A stretch of DNA of 64,000 nt. It comes from Gammaproteobacteria bacterium. GTDB lineage: Bacteria; Pseudomonadota; Gammaproteobacteria; HTCC5015. The DNA lies in contig JANQRI010000032.1 in NCBI GenBank assembly GCA_028284675.1, positions 1 through 64,000 of the forward strand, in the 5' to 3' direction. Shown here in pieces: positions 25,572 to 35,366 of the stretch; within the stretch, counting starts at the first letter, position 1; every line of letters begins with the position of its first letter. Below the pieces are notes generated by a model, which worked only from the letters and a program-made list of their open reading frames with translations, was not told the DNA's origin and searched no databases. A program made the translations under genes and the position numbers.

Positions 25572-26600
25572 ATGCGTACCAGTGATTTTGATTATGATTT
25601 GCCCGAGGACTTGATTGCACAACGGCCGCTTCCACAGCGTACCGCAAGCCGTCTGTTGCATGTCAGTCGTGACAATCAAAACTTTGACGACAAGTATTTT
25701 AATGAATTACGGGCTTTGTTAAACCCGGGGGATTTGTTGGTTTTTAATGATACGCGGGTTTTACCGGCACGTTTATTCGGGCAAAAGGCGTCCGGCGGTC
25801 ATATTGAAATTCTGCTGGAGCGTATTCTGGATGAACACAAAATTCTCGCACATATTCGTGCAAGTAAATCACCCAAGCCTGACAGTTATCTGTTGTTGCC
25901 GGAAGGTGTAAGAGCATTGGTCGTGGGCCGGCGGGATGAGTTGTTTGAGCTGTTATTCGAGTGTACTGATACGGTACTTGAGTATCTTGAGCGTGTCGGG
26001 CGCATGCCATTGCCGCCGTATATCAGCAGGGATGCCGATATGGATGACAGTGACCGTTATCAAACAGTTTATGCGCGGCATCGTGGCGCGGTTGCAGCGC
26101 CGACCGCCGGCTTGCATTTTGATCAGCCGCTGCTGGATGAATTATCGGCGTACGGTGTACAGCTGGCGCATGTAACCCTGCATGTCGGCGCCGGGACTTT
26201 TCAACCGGTTCGGATGGAGCATGTACATGAGCATAAAATGCACTCAGAATATGTGGAGGTTCCAACCGCGGCCTGTGATGCGGTAAAAGTCGCCAAAGAG
26301 AGTGGAAAAAAAGTCATAGCGGTCGGTACAACAGTGGTACGCAGTCTTGAAGCGGCTTCAGTATCCGGTGTGTTACAGCCATTTTCCGGCGAGACCAATT
26401 TGTTCATTACACCGGGTTACCGGTTTCACGATATTGATGCATTAATCACGAATTTCCATTTACCGCGCTCGAGTCTGTTGATGCTGGTTTGTGCGTTCGG
26501 CGGCTATGAACGTGTGATGCGGGCTTATCAGCAGGCTATTTGGCGGCGCTACCGCTTTTATAGTTATGGTGATGCAATGCTGGTGGAACGTGAAGAATGA
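25572..26600 (+). CDS. queA: S-adenosylmethionine:tRNA ribosyltransferase-isomerase
   Basis: A 342-residue QueA that adds the epoxycyclopentanediol precursor to 7-aminomethyl-7-deazaguanine in tRNA during queuosine synthesis. It starts MRTSDFDYDLPEDLIAQRPL, and contains FNDTRVLPARL, AAPTAGLHFD, HVTLHVGAGTFQPV and NFHLPRSSLLMLVCAFGG. ATG 25572 matches the family start; the open frame extends 12 codons further upstream. tgt follows 30 bases later. Confidence 0.96.
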   Translation: MRTSDFDYDLPEDLIAQRPLPQRTASRLLHVSRDNQNFDDKYFNELRALLNPGDLLVFNDTRVLPARLFGQKASGGHIEILLERILDEHKILAHIRASKSPKPDSYLLLPEGVRALVVGRRDELFELLFECTDTVLEYLERVGRMPLPPYISRDADMDDSDRYQTVYARHRGAVAAPTAGLHFDQPLLDELSAYGVQLAHVTLHVGAGTFQPVRMEHVHEHKMHSEYVEVPTAACDAVKVAKESGKKVIAVGTTVVRSLEAASVSGVLQPFSGETNLFITPGYRFHDIDALITNFHLPRSSLLMLVCAFGGYERVMRAYQQAIWRRYRFYSYGDAMLVEREE

Positions 26601-26630
26601 TTTCCACTGATTTTTGAAACTATTCTTTGA

Positions 26631-27743
26631 ATGATGCAATTTGAAATTTCAGCAACTGACGGCCATGCGCGTAGTGGGCGTTTGATACTGGAACGCGGTG
26701 TGGTAGAAACACCGGCTTTTATGCCGGTCGGCACGTATGGAACCGTGAAAGGTATGACCCCGGAGGAAGTGAAGGCCAGTGGTGCTGAAATTCTGCTCGG
26801 CAATACATTTCACCTGATGCTGCGCCCCGGCACTGACGTGATTGCCAAACATGGTGATTTGCATGATTTTATGCACTGGCCGGGACCGATTTTGACCGAC
26901 TCCGGTGGTTTTCAGGTATTCAGCCTCGCCAAATTACGCAAAATAAGCCGCGAAGGCGTCAGTTTTCAATCTCCACTCAACGGCGATAAAGTATTTTTGG
27001 ATCCGGAGCGTTCGATGCGGATCCAGCGTGAGCTGGGGTCTGATATTGTAATGATTTTTGATGAGTGCACACCGTATCCGGCAACTGAAAAGCAGGCGCG
27101 GGAGTCGATGGAGCTGTCACTGCACTGGGCGGAGCGCAGCAAGCAGGCGCATGGAGATAATCCGGCTGCGCTGTTCGGTATCGTACAGGGTGGAATGTAC
27201 CCTTCGCTTAGAGAGGTTTCTTTAAACGGCCTGACTGACATCGGCTTTGACGGCTACGCGCTGGGCGGCCTGTCGGTGGGCGAAACGGAAGAGGAGCGTT
27301 TGCGGATTCTGGAGGCCACAGTGCGGTTGATGCCGGCCGCAAAACCACGCTATCTGATGGGGGTCGGAACGCCGATGGATATTGTGGACGCTGTGTCTAA
27401 CGGGATCGACATGTTTGACTGTGTGATCCCGACGCGCAATGCACGGAATGGTTTTTTATATACGTCGGAGGGCATAGTGCGAATCCGTAATGCGATTTAT
27501 GCGGATGATGTCCGGCCACTGGACCCCAATTGCGATTGTTACACCTGCTCCAATTACAGCCGGGCTTATTTACGTCATTTGGATAAATGTAATGAAATGC
27601 TCGGTGCGCGTTTGAATACCATCCATAATCTGCATTATTACCAGCGCCTGATGCATGATATACGCGAATCAATCAAACAGGGGCAGTTTGAATCGTTCAG
27701 GCAGCGTATTGAGTCGGTCTATCGGGAAGCTGTGGATATCTGA
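26631..27743 (+). CDS. tgt: Queuine tRNA-ribosyltransferase
   Basis: A 370-residue tRNA-guanine transglycosylase that exchanges guanine 34 for preQ1. Substrate and catalytic motifs are DSGGFQVFSL, GIVQGGMYPSLR, GGLSVGE and the aspartate in CVIPTRNARNG. The zinc site is CDCYTCSNYSRAYLRH with a histidine further on (NTIHNL). ATG 26631 and 26634 are equivalent candidates. It acts just before QueA in the pathway. Confidence 0.97.
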   Translation: MMQFEISATDGHARSGRLILERGVVETPAFMPVGTYGTVKGMTPEEVKASGAEILLGNTFHLMLRPGTDVIAKHGDLHDFMHWPGPILTDSGGFQVFSLAKLRKISREGVSFQSPLNGDKVFLDPERSMRIQRELGSDIVMIFDECTPYPATEKQARESMELSLHWAERSKQAHGDNPAALFGIVQGGMYPSLREVSLNGLTDIGFDGYALGGLSVGETEEERLRILEATVRLMPAAKPRYLMGVGTPMDIVDAVSNGIDMFDCVIPTRNARNGFLYTSEGIVRIRNAIYADDVRPLDPNCDCYTCSNYSRAYLRHLDKCNEMLGARLNTIHNLHYYQRLMHDIRESIKQGQFESFRQRIESVYREAVDI

Positions 27744-27889
27744 TTGGCCCCGTTTTATATCCAGCCATGCTGTTTGGTGACGGCACCGGGATTTTCTGCA
27801 ATTTCCTCTCCCATTCAGGGCACGCTATGGCATAATACGCGCCTCTTGCGCGTGCAGCGCACCAAACCATAAATATAGGGTGTATCTTG

Positions 27890-28225
27890 ATGGATTTTCT
27901 GATTTCCAGTGCCTATGCACAGGCCGGAGGGCCGCAGGCCGGGCCGAGCCCAATGGCGAATATTCTGTTGCTGGTCGGCATGTTTGTGCTGTTCTATTTT
28001 ATTTTGATCCGGCCCCAGCAAAAGCGGCTGAAAGAGCACAAAAATCTGGTGGCTTCATTGAAAAAGGGCGATGAGGTTGTGACCAACGGTGGGGTTCTCG
28101 GCAAGCTGATCGAAGTTGGTGAGAATTTCGTCGTCGTGCAGATCGCAGATAATGTCGAGATAAAAGTACAACGGCAGGCAATAGCTACGGTGATGCCGAA
28201 AGGAACAATGAAAAGCGCAGCCTGA
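27890..28225 (+). CDS. yajC: Sec translocon accessory protein YajC
   Basis: A 111-residue YajC with one membrane helix (ANILLLVGMFVLFYFILI) followed by RPQQKRLKEHKNLVASLKKGDEVVT, the family signature. It joins SecDF. The ATG at 27890 is chosen over TTG 27887. The tgt-yajC-secD-secF order is standard. The 143 bases before it contain CATAAT at 27831 but no matching -35. Confidence 0.95.
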   Translation: MDFLISSAYAQAGGPQAGPSPMANILLLVGMFVLFYFILIRPQQKRLKEHKNLVASLKKGDEVVTNGGVLGKLIEVGENFVVVQIADNVEIKVQRQAIATVMPKGTMKSAA

Positions 28226-28262
28226 GAAGCTGATAAAAAGACAGTAGGGCGTTGGGACTCCA

Positions 28263-30119
28263 ATGATTTTAAATCGATATCCGCTTTGGAAAAATCTTTT
28301 AATACTTACCATCATCGCGATCGGCGCTTTTTATGCCGCGCCTAACCTATACGGTGAAGACCCGGCAGTGCAGATATCCGCGAACCGGGCGATTCTGGCC
28401 GAATCCCTGCTGAGTGATGTCGAACTGGCACTTCAGGATCTGGCTCTGGACCCATTGGGCATAGAATTCAGTAACGATCAGGTTTTGGTTCGGTTTAAGA
28501 CGCAGGATCAACAGCTTAAAGCGGCCGATGGGTTGAAAAGCACCCTCGGAGAAGGTTATACCGTCGCGTTGAATCTGGCGCATGCGACTCCGCAATGGTT
28601 AAGGGATATGAATGCGTTACCGATGTATCTGGGTCTGGATCTGCGTGGTGGAGTGCATTTCCTGTTGCAGGTGGATATGGAAACCGCAATTGGGCAAAAG
28701 CTGGAAGGGCTTGGAAGCAGTATGCGCCTTTTTATGCGTGAGGGTAAGCTTCGTTACAGCAATGTCAGTTTGAGCCAGGATACACTGACCGTTCGCTTTA
28801 AAGACATTGAAACACGTGAGACTGCTTTTCAGGAGTTGCGTGATGAGTATGCCGAACTCACGTTCGACACGCGGGACAGTGACGGCATGTTTTTGATTAC
28901 CGCAAAATTACGTGACACAGCTTTGGAAGAAGAACGCAAAAGTGCGCTGACTCAGAATATTACCACTTTGCGTAATCGTGTGAATGAGCTGGGTGTGGCC
29001 GAGCCGGTGATTCAGCAACAAGGCGGTGACCGTATTGTTGTGCAACTGCCGGGTGTACAGGACACCGCGAAAGCCAAGGATATTCTTGGCGCAACCGCAA
29101 CTTTGGAGTATCGCCTGGTGCACGGCACGCGCAGCGATTGGTATGCCGCACAAACCGGGCGTGTACCGGTGGATGCCCGCTTGTACTATGACCGTGAAAA
29201 ACAGCCTGTTTTGCTGAAGCGCTCAGTTATCGTGACCGGTGAAAATGTGATTGGCGCGACGGCCGGTTTTGAGCAACAGAATAATCTACCCGCAGTGTTT
29301 GTTACATTGGATGGTAAAGGTGCCGGCCGTATGAGCAAAGTCTCCGGCGAAAATATCGGTAATCTAATGGCTGTCGTTTATATCGAAACCAAAATCGAAA
29401 CCAAACAGGTTGACGGTAAACAGGTCAAATCCAAACGTAAAATAGAAGAGGTGATCAGCGTAGCGACAATACGCGATCAACTGAGCAAGCGCTTTCAAAC
29501 CACTGGCCTGGATGGGGCTGAAGCCCGTGATCTGGCGCTGCTGCTGCGGGCCGGTTCTTTGCGGGCACCAATGGAAATTATCGAAGAGCGCACGGTCGGC
29601 CCGAGTCTGGGTAAAGACAATATTGATAAAGGCTTTAAGTCGGTTCTGGTCGGTTTGTCACTGGTCATGATTTTTATGGCGCTTTATTACCGTGTGTTTG
29701 GTTTGGTTGCCGACCTGGCATTGGTAACAAACCTGGTGCTGATGATCTCGGTACTGTCGATATTACAGGCTACTCTGACCATGCCGGGCATCGCGGGTAT
29801 CGTCCTGACCGTCGGTATGGCGGTGGATGCGAATGTACTGATTTTTGAACGTATCCGTGAAGAGTTACGTAACGGCAACAGTTTTCAGGCCAGCATTCAC
29901 GCCGGATACGAAAAAGCGTTTTCAACGATTGCCGATGCTAATATCACGACCCTGATCGCTGCGGTTGTGTTGTTTACGTTTGGAACCGGCCCGATCAAAG
30001 GTTTTGCAGTGACCCTGTCAATTGGTATTGTAACGTCGATGTTTACCGCGATTATGGGAACCCGGGCGGTGATTAATCTTATTTATGGCGGCCGGCGCTT
30101 GCAGCGTCTTACCATTTAA
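28263..30119 (+). CDS. secD: Protein translocase subunit SecD
   Basis: A 618-residue RND-type membrane protein that uses the proton gradient to pull proteins across the inner membrane. It has one N-terminal helix, a large periplasmic P1 domain beginning near LGLDLRGGVHFLLQVD, and five C-terminal helices (for example LVMIFMALYYRVFGLVADLAL, GMAVDANVLIFERIREEL). Length is normal. A lysine-rich insert (KIETKQVDGKQVKSKRK) is seen in P1, as in other gammaproteobacteria. Confidence 0.97.
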   Translation: MILNRYPLWKNLLILTIIAIGAFYAAPNLYGEDPAVQISANRAILAESLLSDVELALQDLALDPLGIEFSNDQVLVRFKTQDQQLKAADGLKSTLGEGYTVALNLAHATPQWLRDMNALPMYLGLDLRGGVHFLLQVDMETAIGQKLEGLGSSMRLFMREGKLRYSNVSLSQDTLTVRFKDIETRETAFQELRDEYAELTFDTRDSDGMFLITAKLRDTALEEERKSALTQNITTLRNRVNELGVAEPVIQQQGGDRIVVQLPGVQDTAKAKDILGATATLEYRLVHGTRSDWYAAQTGRVPVDARLYYDREKQPVLLKRSVIVTGENVIGATAGFEQQNNLPAVFVTLDGKGAGRMSKVSGENIGNLMAVVYIETKIETKQVDGKQVKSKRKIEEVISVATIRDQLSKRFQTTGLDGAEARDLALLLRAGSLRAPMEIIEERTVGPSLGKDNIDKGFKSVLVGLSLVMIFMALYYRVFGLVADLALVTNLVLMISVLSILQATLTMPGIAGIVLTVGMAVDANVLIFERIREELRNGNSFQASIHAGYEKAFSTIADANITTLIAAVVLFTFGTGPIKGFAVTLSIGIVTSMFTAIMGTRAVINLIYGGRRLQRLTI

Positions 30120-30136
30120 ACTTTATTGCGAAGAAT

Positions 30137-31084
30137 ATGCAGTTAATAAAAAGTCAGCTTAATATTAACTTTATGGCCGGGCGCAAGCTTGCGCTGATTA
30201 TATCATTAACACTGCTTGTGATATCCATATCAAGTCTGTCCATACGTGGTTTGAATTTTGGTATCGATTTCACCGGTGGCTACCTGATTGAAGCCGGTTA
30301 TCCGCAGTCAGTCGAACTTGCGCCGATTCGTGAGTTGCTCGAAGAAAACCAAGTCAGCGGTGCAGTCGTACAGCACTTCGGTACTGCAAAAGATATTCTG
30401 GTGCGGCTTGCACCGAATGAAGGTGCGGACACAAATGCCGCACAAATCAGCGATGAGTTACTGGCGATATTGAAGCAGGGTGACCCTAACGTCAGTATGC
30501 GCCGGGTGGAATATGTCGGCCCACAGGTCGGTGAGGAGCTGAAAAATCAGGGTGGGCTTGCAATGTTGTTCGCGCTGATTTGCATTATGGTTTATGTCAT
30601 GTTCCGTTTTGAATGGAAGTTTTCCATTGGTGCGGTACTGGCACTGGCGCATGATGTACTGATTACGCTGGGTGTGTTTTCGATATTGCAGGCAGGTTTC
30701 GACCTGACTGTGCTGGCCGCGGTGCTGGCGGTGATCGGTTACTCCTTGAATGACACCATTGTTGTCTATGACCGCATTCGTGAAAACTTTCGTAAAATTC
30801 GCAAGGGCTTGCCCGTAGAGATAACCAACACTTCAATTAATCAGACATTGTCACGTACATTAATGACTTCATTGACCACTTTAATGGTGTTGTTTGCACT
30901 GTTTTTCCTCGGTGGTGAAATTATTCACAGTTTTGCACTGGCATTAATCGTCGGGGTATTGATCGGTACTTATTCCTCGGTATTTGTCGCCAGCCCGGTG
31001 GTGCTTGCATTGGGGCTGACTCGTGAAGACATGCTGCCGGTCAAAAAAGAAGGTGCTGAGGCTGAAGCTGATAGCCTGCCGTAG
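30137..31084 (+). CDS. secF: Protein translocase subunit SecF
   Basis: A 315-residue partner of SecD with six membrane helices. Signatures are LNFGIDFTGGYLIE near the N-terminus and the SLNDTIVVYDRIRENFRK motif between helices 4 and 5. It follows secD by 17 bases. The tail is acidic (EGAEAEADSLP). Confidence 0.97.
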   Translation: MQLIKSQLNINFMAGRKLALIISLTLLVISISSLSIRGLNFGIDFTGGYLIEAGYPQSVELAPIRELLEENQVSGAVVQHFGTAKDILVRLAPNEGADTNAAQISDELLAILKQGDPNVSMRRVEYVGPQVGEELKNQGGLAMLFALICIMVYVMFRFEWKFSIGAVLALAHDVLITLGVFSILQAGFDLTVLAAVLAVIGYSLNDTIVVYDRIRENFRKIRKGLPVEITNTSINQTLSRTLMTSLTTLMVLFALFFLGGEIIHSFALALIVGVLIGTYSSVFVASPVVLALGLTREDMLPVKKEGAEAEADSLP

Positions 31085-31270
31085 CGATACATTAAATGCC
31101 AGATTCTGGCTTTCTCCTCCACGCTGTAAGCGGATTTCTGATCTATACTATTGATCCGGCAGTTTAAAGTTACCGGTTTGATATTAAGATAAATCCGCGC
31201 AGTCGGGCTGCTTCCAGCCGGCTTTGGTCTGACATAAATTCTTAACGGCAAATATTGATAAAAGATACTG

Positions 31271-32074
31271 ATGAAGGCGATTCTTTTTGATTTGGATGGC
31301 GTTTTTTATGAAGAAGGGCAAATGGTTCCCGGCGCAGCCGATGTGATCGATTGGGTTCGTAATCACGATATACCACATTTATTTTTAACCAATACCACTT
31401 CACGTGACCGGCAGGGATTACTGGAAAAGCTGCAGGGGTTCGGGATTCAAACAAGCACCGATAAACTACTGACTCCGGCAGTTGCGGCGGTAGCCTGGCT
31501 GCAGAAGCATGTCCGGGAAAAAACCGCACTGTTTGTACCACAGGCGGTTGAGTCCGAGTTTGCAACGCTTGATCCGCTTACCGGCATCGAAGACAGCGAT
31601 AGACAGGATATCGGTGCGGTTGTGCTCGGCGATCTCGGACAACGTTGGGATTACCGGTTACTGAATAATGCGTTTCGGTTACTGATGAAAACCCCGCAAC
31701 CTTATTTGATTGCACTTGGTATGACCCGTTACTGGAAAGCCGCTGATGGTTTGCGCCTGGATGTTGCGCCGTTTGTAACGGCATTGGCACATGCAAGCGG
31801 AGTTAGCCCGCTGGTATTAGGCAAACCTTCGGTTGAATTTTATCAAATGGCGCTGCAGCGGCTTGCGGTGGAAGCGGAAAACACGATTATGGTCGGTGAT
31901 GATATTCGAGGTGATATCGGCGGTGCGAAGCAATGCGGTATCCGCGGAATACTGGTGCGTACAGGCAAGTTTCGTAAAGAGGATTTGGCATCAGACGTCA
32001 AACCCGATGCGGTGCTGGGCTCTGTATCTGAATTGCCCAAATGGTGGGAAAATAAAGAGGGTTCGCGCAGATAG
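31271..32074 (+). CDS. HAD-superfamily phosphatase, LHPP/NagD-like
   Basis: A 267-residue HAD hydrolase of the IIA-capped group. Motif I is LFDLDGVFYEEGQMVPGA, motif II FLTNTTSRDR, and the C-terminal motifs are LGKPSVEFYQMAL and MVGDDIRGDIGGAKQCGI. The sequence resembles the family annotated as phospholysine/phosphohistidine inorganic pyrophosphatases (TIGR01458). Substrate is not predictable. It stands alone between secF and a convergent gene. Confidence 0.82.
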   Translation: MKAILFDLDGVFYEEGQMVPGAADVIDWVRNHDIPHLFLTNTTSRDRQGLLEKLQGFGIQTSTDKLLTPAVAAVAWLQKHVREKTALFVPQAVESEFATLDPLTGIEDSDRQDIGAVVLGDLGQRWDYRLLNNAFRLLMKTPQPYLIALGMTRYWKAADGLRLDVAPFVTALAHASGVSPLVLGKPSVEFYQMALQRLAVEAENTIMVGDDIRGDIGGAKQCGIRGILVRTGKFRKEDLASDVKPDAVLGSVSELPKWWENKEGSRR

Positions 32075-32112
32075 AGCCGCTCGATAATGATTACCCCAAA
32101 ATCAGCTGTTAT

Positions 32113-32148
32113 TAAAAACAACCGCAAGCAACGGTTGCTGCTTGCGGT
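32113..32148 (-). terminator. Intrinsic terminator of the GDPD gene
   Basis: ACCGCAAGCA (32121-32130) and TGCTTGCGGT (32139-32148) form a perfect ten-pair stem; on the minus strand it is followed by TGTTTTTA. It lies 30 bases past the end of the minus-strand phosphodiesterase gene. It could also slow plus-strand transcription. Confidence 0.75.
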
Positions 32149-32177
32149 GTATTATATTCATTAATAAGCTTGAGCGA

Positions 32178-33482
32178 CTATTTAAGCCCCATGCAGTTTG
32201 CATAGTAAGTCACTGTAGCAGGCCAGTCGCTGAAGATTCCAAGAATGCCTACGTCTTTTGCAAGTACATCCAGTGTGACCATCATATCGCCATCATTTTG
32301 AATTGCATCCAATGTGGTTTGATAATAAAAAGTACCGCCGCTACCCAGCTTCATATCCTCGATCAGACGGCCGGAGCGCTCAATCGTCCAGGTAATGATG
32401 TCCAGTCCAGCTGCTTTCGCGAGTTTCGCATACTCGGACGGCACGATATTGTTATATGCATCTACGCTGAGTAATGCGAACATTGGCGGTGCGACGATAT
32501 TGACTCCGCGTGCGGCCAGCGCTTCAAAATCGGCGAGTGATGGTGTGAAATCCGGATCGGTGTATACACGGCTGTCCAGGAACACGGCCTGTTTACCGAA
32601 TCGTGGATTGTTATTGATCCAATAAAGCACATCATCAAGATTAAATGACTGAGCCCATACATCACGTGGTCGCACACCGGCAGCTTTATATTCGTCTATC
32701 ATTTTCTGTGCATAATCCTGTTGGGTGAAGCCGTCAAACGGCATTTCGACGCTGGGCGCTTTTAGCTCCGGCGTAAATTTTACATTGAGCTTTTTGAACA
32801 GCCTGATACTTTCCTTGTGGCTGAGCAATGTGCCACAGATGGTATATAAATCAGTGCGCCAGTTCGCGGTACCGCCAAGGTATTCTTCAACCGTGGTTGC
32901 ATTACGGTCACTGGCATCCATTTTACCGCATAAGGTTTTGAACTCGGCCAGGGTAATGTCACTGGTGCAACAACGCGCTGATGCGCTGGTACCACTGGCC
33001 GGATCAGCCGGTGTGAACGGCTCAGAACATTTGGCCGCCAGCTTGGGAACGGCGAGAATATTGGTCGTCGTGTGTAGATCGCATTGAGAATGACGGCATA
33101 CCAATTCTTTGTCTTTGGTGAAAGTGACATCACATTCAAGAATACCCGCGCCCATGCGAGCTGCGGCCTTATAAGACTCTTTAGTATGTTCCGGAAACTG
33201 TAAGGGCGCTCCCCGGTGACCGATTGAAAAGTCGGTTTTGTAAAATGGGCCGTTTTTACATTGGCGCAACTTGCGCTTCAGTTTACCGGGTTTCATTTCA
33301 TCGACCAGATAAAAGGGGCGTGGCCCAAGTTGAATTTTATGTTTTTTGGCATTGGTTTTTTTAAACCAGATTGCATCACCTTTATAGGATATGTTTTTTT
33401 CCTGATCATCATCTGCCTGTACGGTTACAGTAGCAGAAGACATCAGGGCCAGAATGGCAATTGTTGTCAACGGTCGGCGCAT
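32178..33482 (-). CDS. Secreted glycerophosphodiester phosphodiesterase family protein
   Basis: A 434-residue protein with a signal peptide (MRRPLTTIAILALMSSATVTVQA), so periplasmic or secreted. The GDPD catalytic core is visible: SIGHRGAPLQFPEHT, the acidic LECDVTFTKDKELVCRHSQCDLHTTT, and later KFTPELKAPSVEMPF and GLDIITWTIERSG. Such enzymes hydrolyse glycerophosphodiesters to glycerol-3-phosphate and alcohols. An insert with four cysteines (around residues 132-185) lies between the first catalytic histidine blocks. It stands alone and has its own terminator. Confidence 0.85.
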   Translation of the reverse strand: MRRPLTTIAILALMSSATVTVQADDDQEKNISYKGDAIWFKKTNAKKHKIQLGPRPFYLVDEMKPGKLKRKLRQCKNGPFYKTDFSIGHRGAPLQFPEHTKESYKAAARMGAGILECDVTFTKDKELVCRHSQCDLHTTTNILAVPKLAAKCSEPFTPADPASGTSASARCCTSDITLAEFKTLCGKMDASDRNATTVEEYLGGTANWRTDLYTICGTLLSHKESIRLFKKLNVKFTPELKAPSVEMPFDGFTQQDYAQKMIDEYKAAGVRPRDVWAQSFNLDDVLYWINNNPRFGKQAVFLDSRVYTDPDFTPSLADFEALAARGVNIVAPPMFALLSVDAYNNIVPSEYAKLAKAAGLDIITWTIERSGRLIEDMKLGSGGTFYYQTTLDAIQNDGDMMVTLDVLAKDVGILGIFSDWPATVTYYANCMGLK

Positions 33483-33532
33483 TATAAAACTCCTTTTTAT
33501 TAGCTATGGGTTGATTGTTTAATAGAGGCTGA

Positions 33533-33727
33533 TTATTTCGAAAGAATAGAAAACTGAACTTTGGAGGGCTGGTTATGCCGCCATATCATCACACTGGTTG
33601 CTTGCACGTCACCGGTCATAGGAACGTGAGTGACCGGGGGACAAGCGGCTTTTGCATCAGCAATACTGCAAAATGCGATTATCAAAATAAAGCCGAGGTT
33701 ATATAGCGAGAGTCGATCATATGGCAT
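33533..33727 (-). pseudogene. N-terminal remnant of a PhoD-like phosphatase
   Basis: Sixty-four codons give a signal peptide (FILIIAFCSIADAKA) followed by a stretch (VPMTGDVQATSVMIWRHNQPSK) that resembles the N-terminal immunoglobulin-like domain of PhoD alkaline phosphatases. The frame then stops, and no catalytic domain follows before the GDPD gene. I read it as a truncated relic. A genuine small secreted protein is the alternative. The PhoD resemblance is from memory of the family and is modest. Confidence 0.4.
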
Positions 33728-33860
33728 TGTTCGTATCCTTCCGCGCCAGGATGATAAGCTTAAAGGTGAACTTAGAAGTGCCCGGTGACAGCTTGATGAT
33801 CTAAGCTTAACAGTGCGGTGAAGGTTTTATTGCAGGCTTATGAACATCGCGGCGGGTTGT

Positions 33861-34670
33861 TTAAGCCGAGGAGTATTTGATTTTATAGTCTGCATTCGAG
33901 TGGCTATATAAAGGAATGGTTTCCATGATCGACAGCAGCGGCTTTTCGCCGGTATCGGTCATGTATCTGCAGACTGCGATGGTTTCGTTTGCATTACGTT
34001 CAAGTAGCCAGAAAAACCAGTCTGTTGCAGGGTCATGTTGGCCATTATGGTGCAACATCATTTCGATTGGCTGATCATCGTGTAAAAAAAACGAAAAACT
34101 ATCCAGTGGTATCGACAGGCCTTTGCCGCGTGCTTTTATATAAGACTCTTTCAGTGTCCAGTAATCGAAAAACCGTTTTTTGCGCTCGGTTAAGGGGTGT
34201 GTATGCAGTTCAGTGGTTTCCTGCTTGGAGAAAAACCTGTCGGCAATATCAAGTAATTTGTTTTCCCGGGCGTGTTGTTCGACATCAACCCCGACGGTAT
34301 CGTTTAAAGTGATTGCACAGACCGCAATGCCGTTGGTATGAGACAGGTTGAACTGTATATTATCCGGGTTTAGCCCGGTCGCGATTGCCGGTTTCCCGAA
34401 AGTATTGGTATCAAAACGCCAATCAGAAGGCGCCGGCGCAGCATACTTCGAAAGCACCGTTCGCAGCATTGCATGGCTGACAAGAAATAAGTGCCGGTCT
34501 TTTTCAAACAAAAACCGCTGCATGCGGGTGTGTTCCCGTCGGTCCAGCGTAGCTTCATAGGCCTGCAATAAAACCGTATCGGTGATTTTTGCGACATCAC
34601 AAATCCATAGATGAACTTCATGATTTGTTAGCAGCAGATAATCGGTATGCTCAGCGTCGTGCTGTGACAT
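33861..34670 (-). CDS. 4'-phosphopantetheinyl transferase, Sfp type
   Basis: A 269-residue Sfp/Gsp-type enzyme that moves the phosphopantetheine arm from CoA to carrier proteins. The magnesium-binding motif is VGVDVEQHA and the second motif is FFDYWTLKESYIKARGKGL. FNLSHTNGIAVCAI is the third conserved block. No polyketide, peptide synthetase or carrier gene is nearby, so its client is unknown. It starts 21 bases downstream of the esterase gene stop, so both are likely one transcript. Confidence 0.9.
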   Translation of the reverse strand: MSQHDAEHTDYLLLTNHEVHLWICDVAKITDTVLLQAYEATLDRREHTRMQRFLFEKDRHLFLVSHAMLRTVLSKYAAPAPSDWRFDTNTFGKPAIATGLNPDNIQFNLSHTNGIAVCAITLNDTVGVDVEQHARENKLLDIADRFFSKQETTELHTHPLTERKKRFFDYWTLKESYIKARGKGLSIPLDSFSFFLHDDQPIEMMLHHNGQHDPATDWFFWLLERNANETIAVCRYMTDTGEKPLLSIMETIPLYSHSNADYKIKYSSA

Positions 34671-34691
34671 CAGCTTACTTTAGAGAGGCGG

Positions 34692-35366
34692 CTAGGCCAT
34701 TGCCGGGATATTTTCCAGCCAGCGGCGAATATCGATAATTTCATCCGGGCTGACATGGTGATCAATTGGGTATTCACGCCACTCAACGTTGGGTTGTATA
34801 CCTCTTAAAGAAGTGCAGGATTCCCGGCCGGCGATAATCGGGACCATCGGGTCCAGCTCGCCATGAGCCATAAAAATCGGAATATCCCGGTTCAGCGGAT
34901 TGATTTCCGCGGCCATCTCCATATGCATCGGTAAATAAGTGGATAGTGCGATTACGCCGCCAAGTTTTTCGTGATACCGCGCTGCGGTGTGTAGTGCAAT
35001 CACGCCGCCTTGTGAAAAGCCCGCCAGAATGATCCGTTCCGAGGGCATACCGAGGGAACGTTGCTGTGCGATCAGGTTAGTAATCTGCTGGATCGAGGTG
35101 CGGACCCCCTGTTCATCGACCGTAGTTAGCCAGTTGAGGTCTTTAATATCAAACCACGCCGGCATCACATGGTTGTCATTGATCGTCACAGGCCGGTTTG
35201 GCGCATGTGGAAACACAAAACGTACCGCTGTGTCCGCCGGTAATCGCAGTTCAGGCACAATATGCTCGAAATCATAGCCGTCTGCGCCCAGGCCGTGCAG
35301 CCATATCATCGTGGTCCGTGCCGGTTCGTTGGGTTCTATCGTCAGGCTGGGTAATAGTTCACTCAT
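34692..35366 (-). CDS. Carboxylesterase/phospholipase, alpha/beta hydrolase
   Basis: A 224-residue hydrolase of the YpfH/acyl-protein thioesterase group. The catalytic serine is in LAGFSQGGVIALH, the aspartate in AHGELDPMVPI, and the histidine in YPIDHHVSPDE. IWLHGLGADGYDFEHIVP forms the oxyanion region. These enzymes cleave short-chain acyl esters, and the natural substrate is usually unknown. It precedes the phosphopantetheinyl transferase gene. Confidence 0.88.
   Translation of the reverse strand: MSELLPSLTIEPNEPARTTMIWLHGLGADGYDFEHIVPELRLPADTAVRFVFPHAPNRPVTINDNHVMPAWFDIKDLNWLTTVDEQGVRTSIQQITNLIAQQRSLGMPSERIILAGFSQGGVIALHTAARYHEKLGGVIALSTYLPMHMEMAAEINPLNRDIPIFMAHGELDPMVPIIAGRESCTSLRGIQPNVEWREYPIDHHVSPDEIIDIRRWLENIPAMA

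Noticed and set aside
27831..27836. Promoter for yajC at CATAAT
   Set aside because: There is no acceptable -35 hexamer at 16-18 bases, so the site was not listed as a feature.
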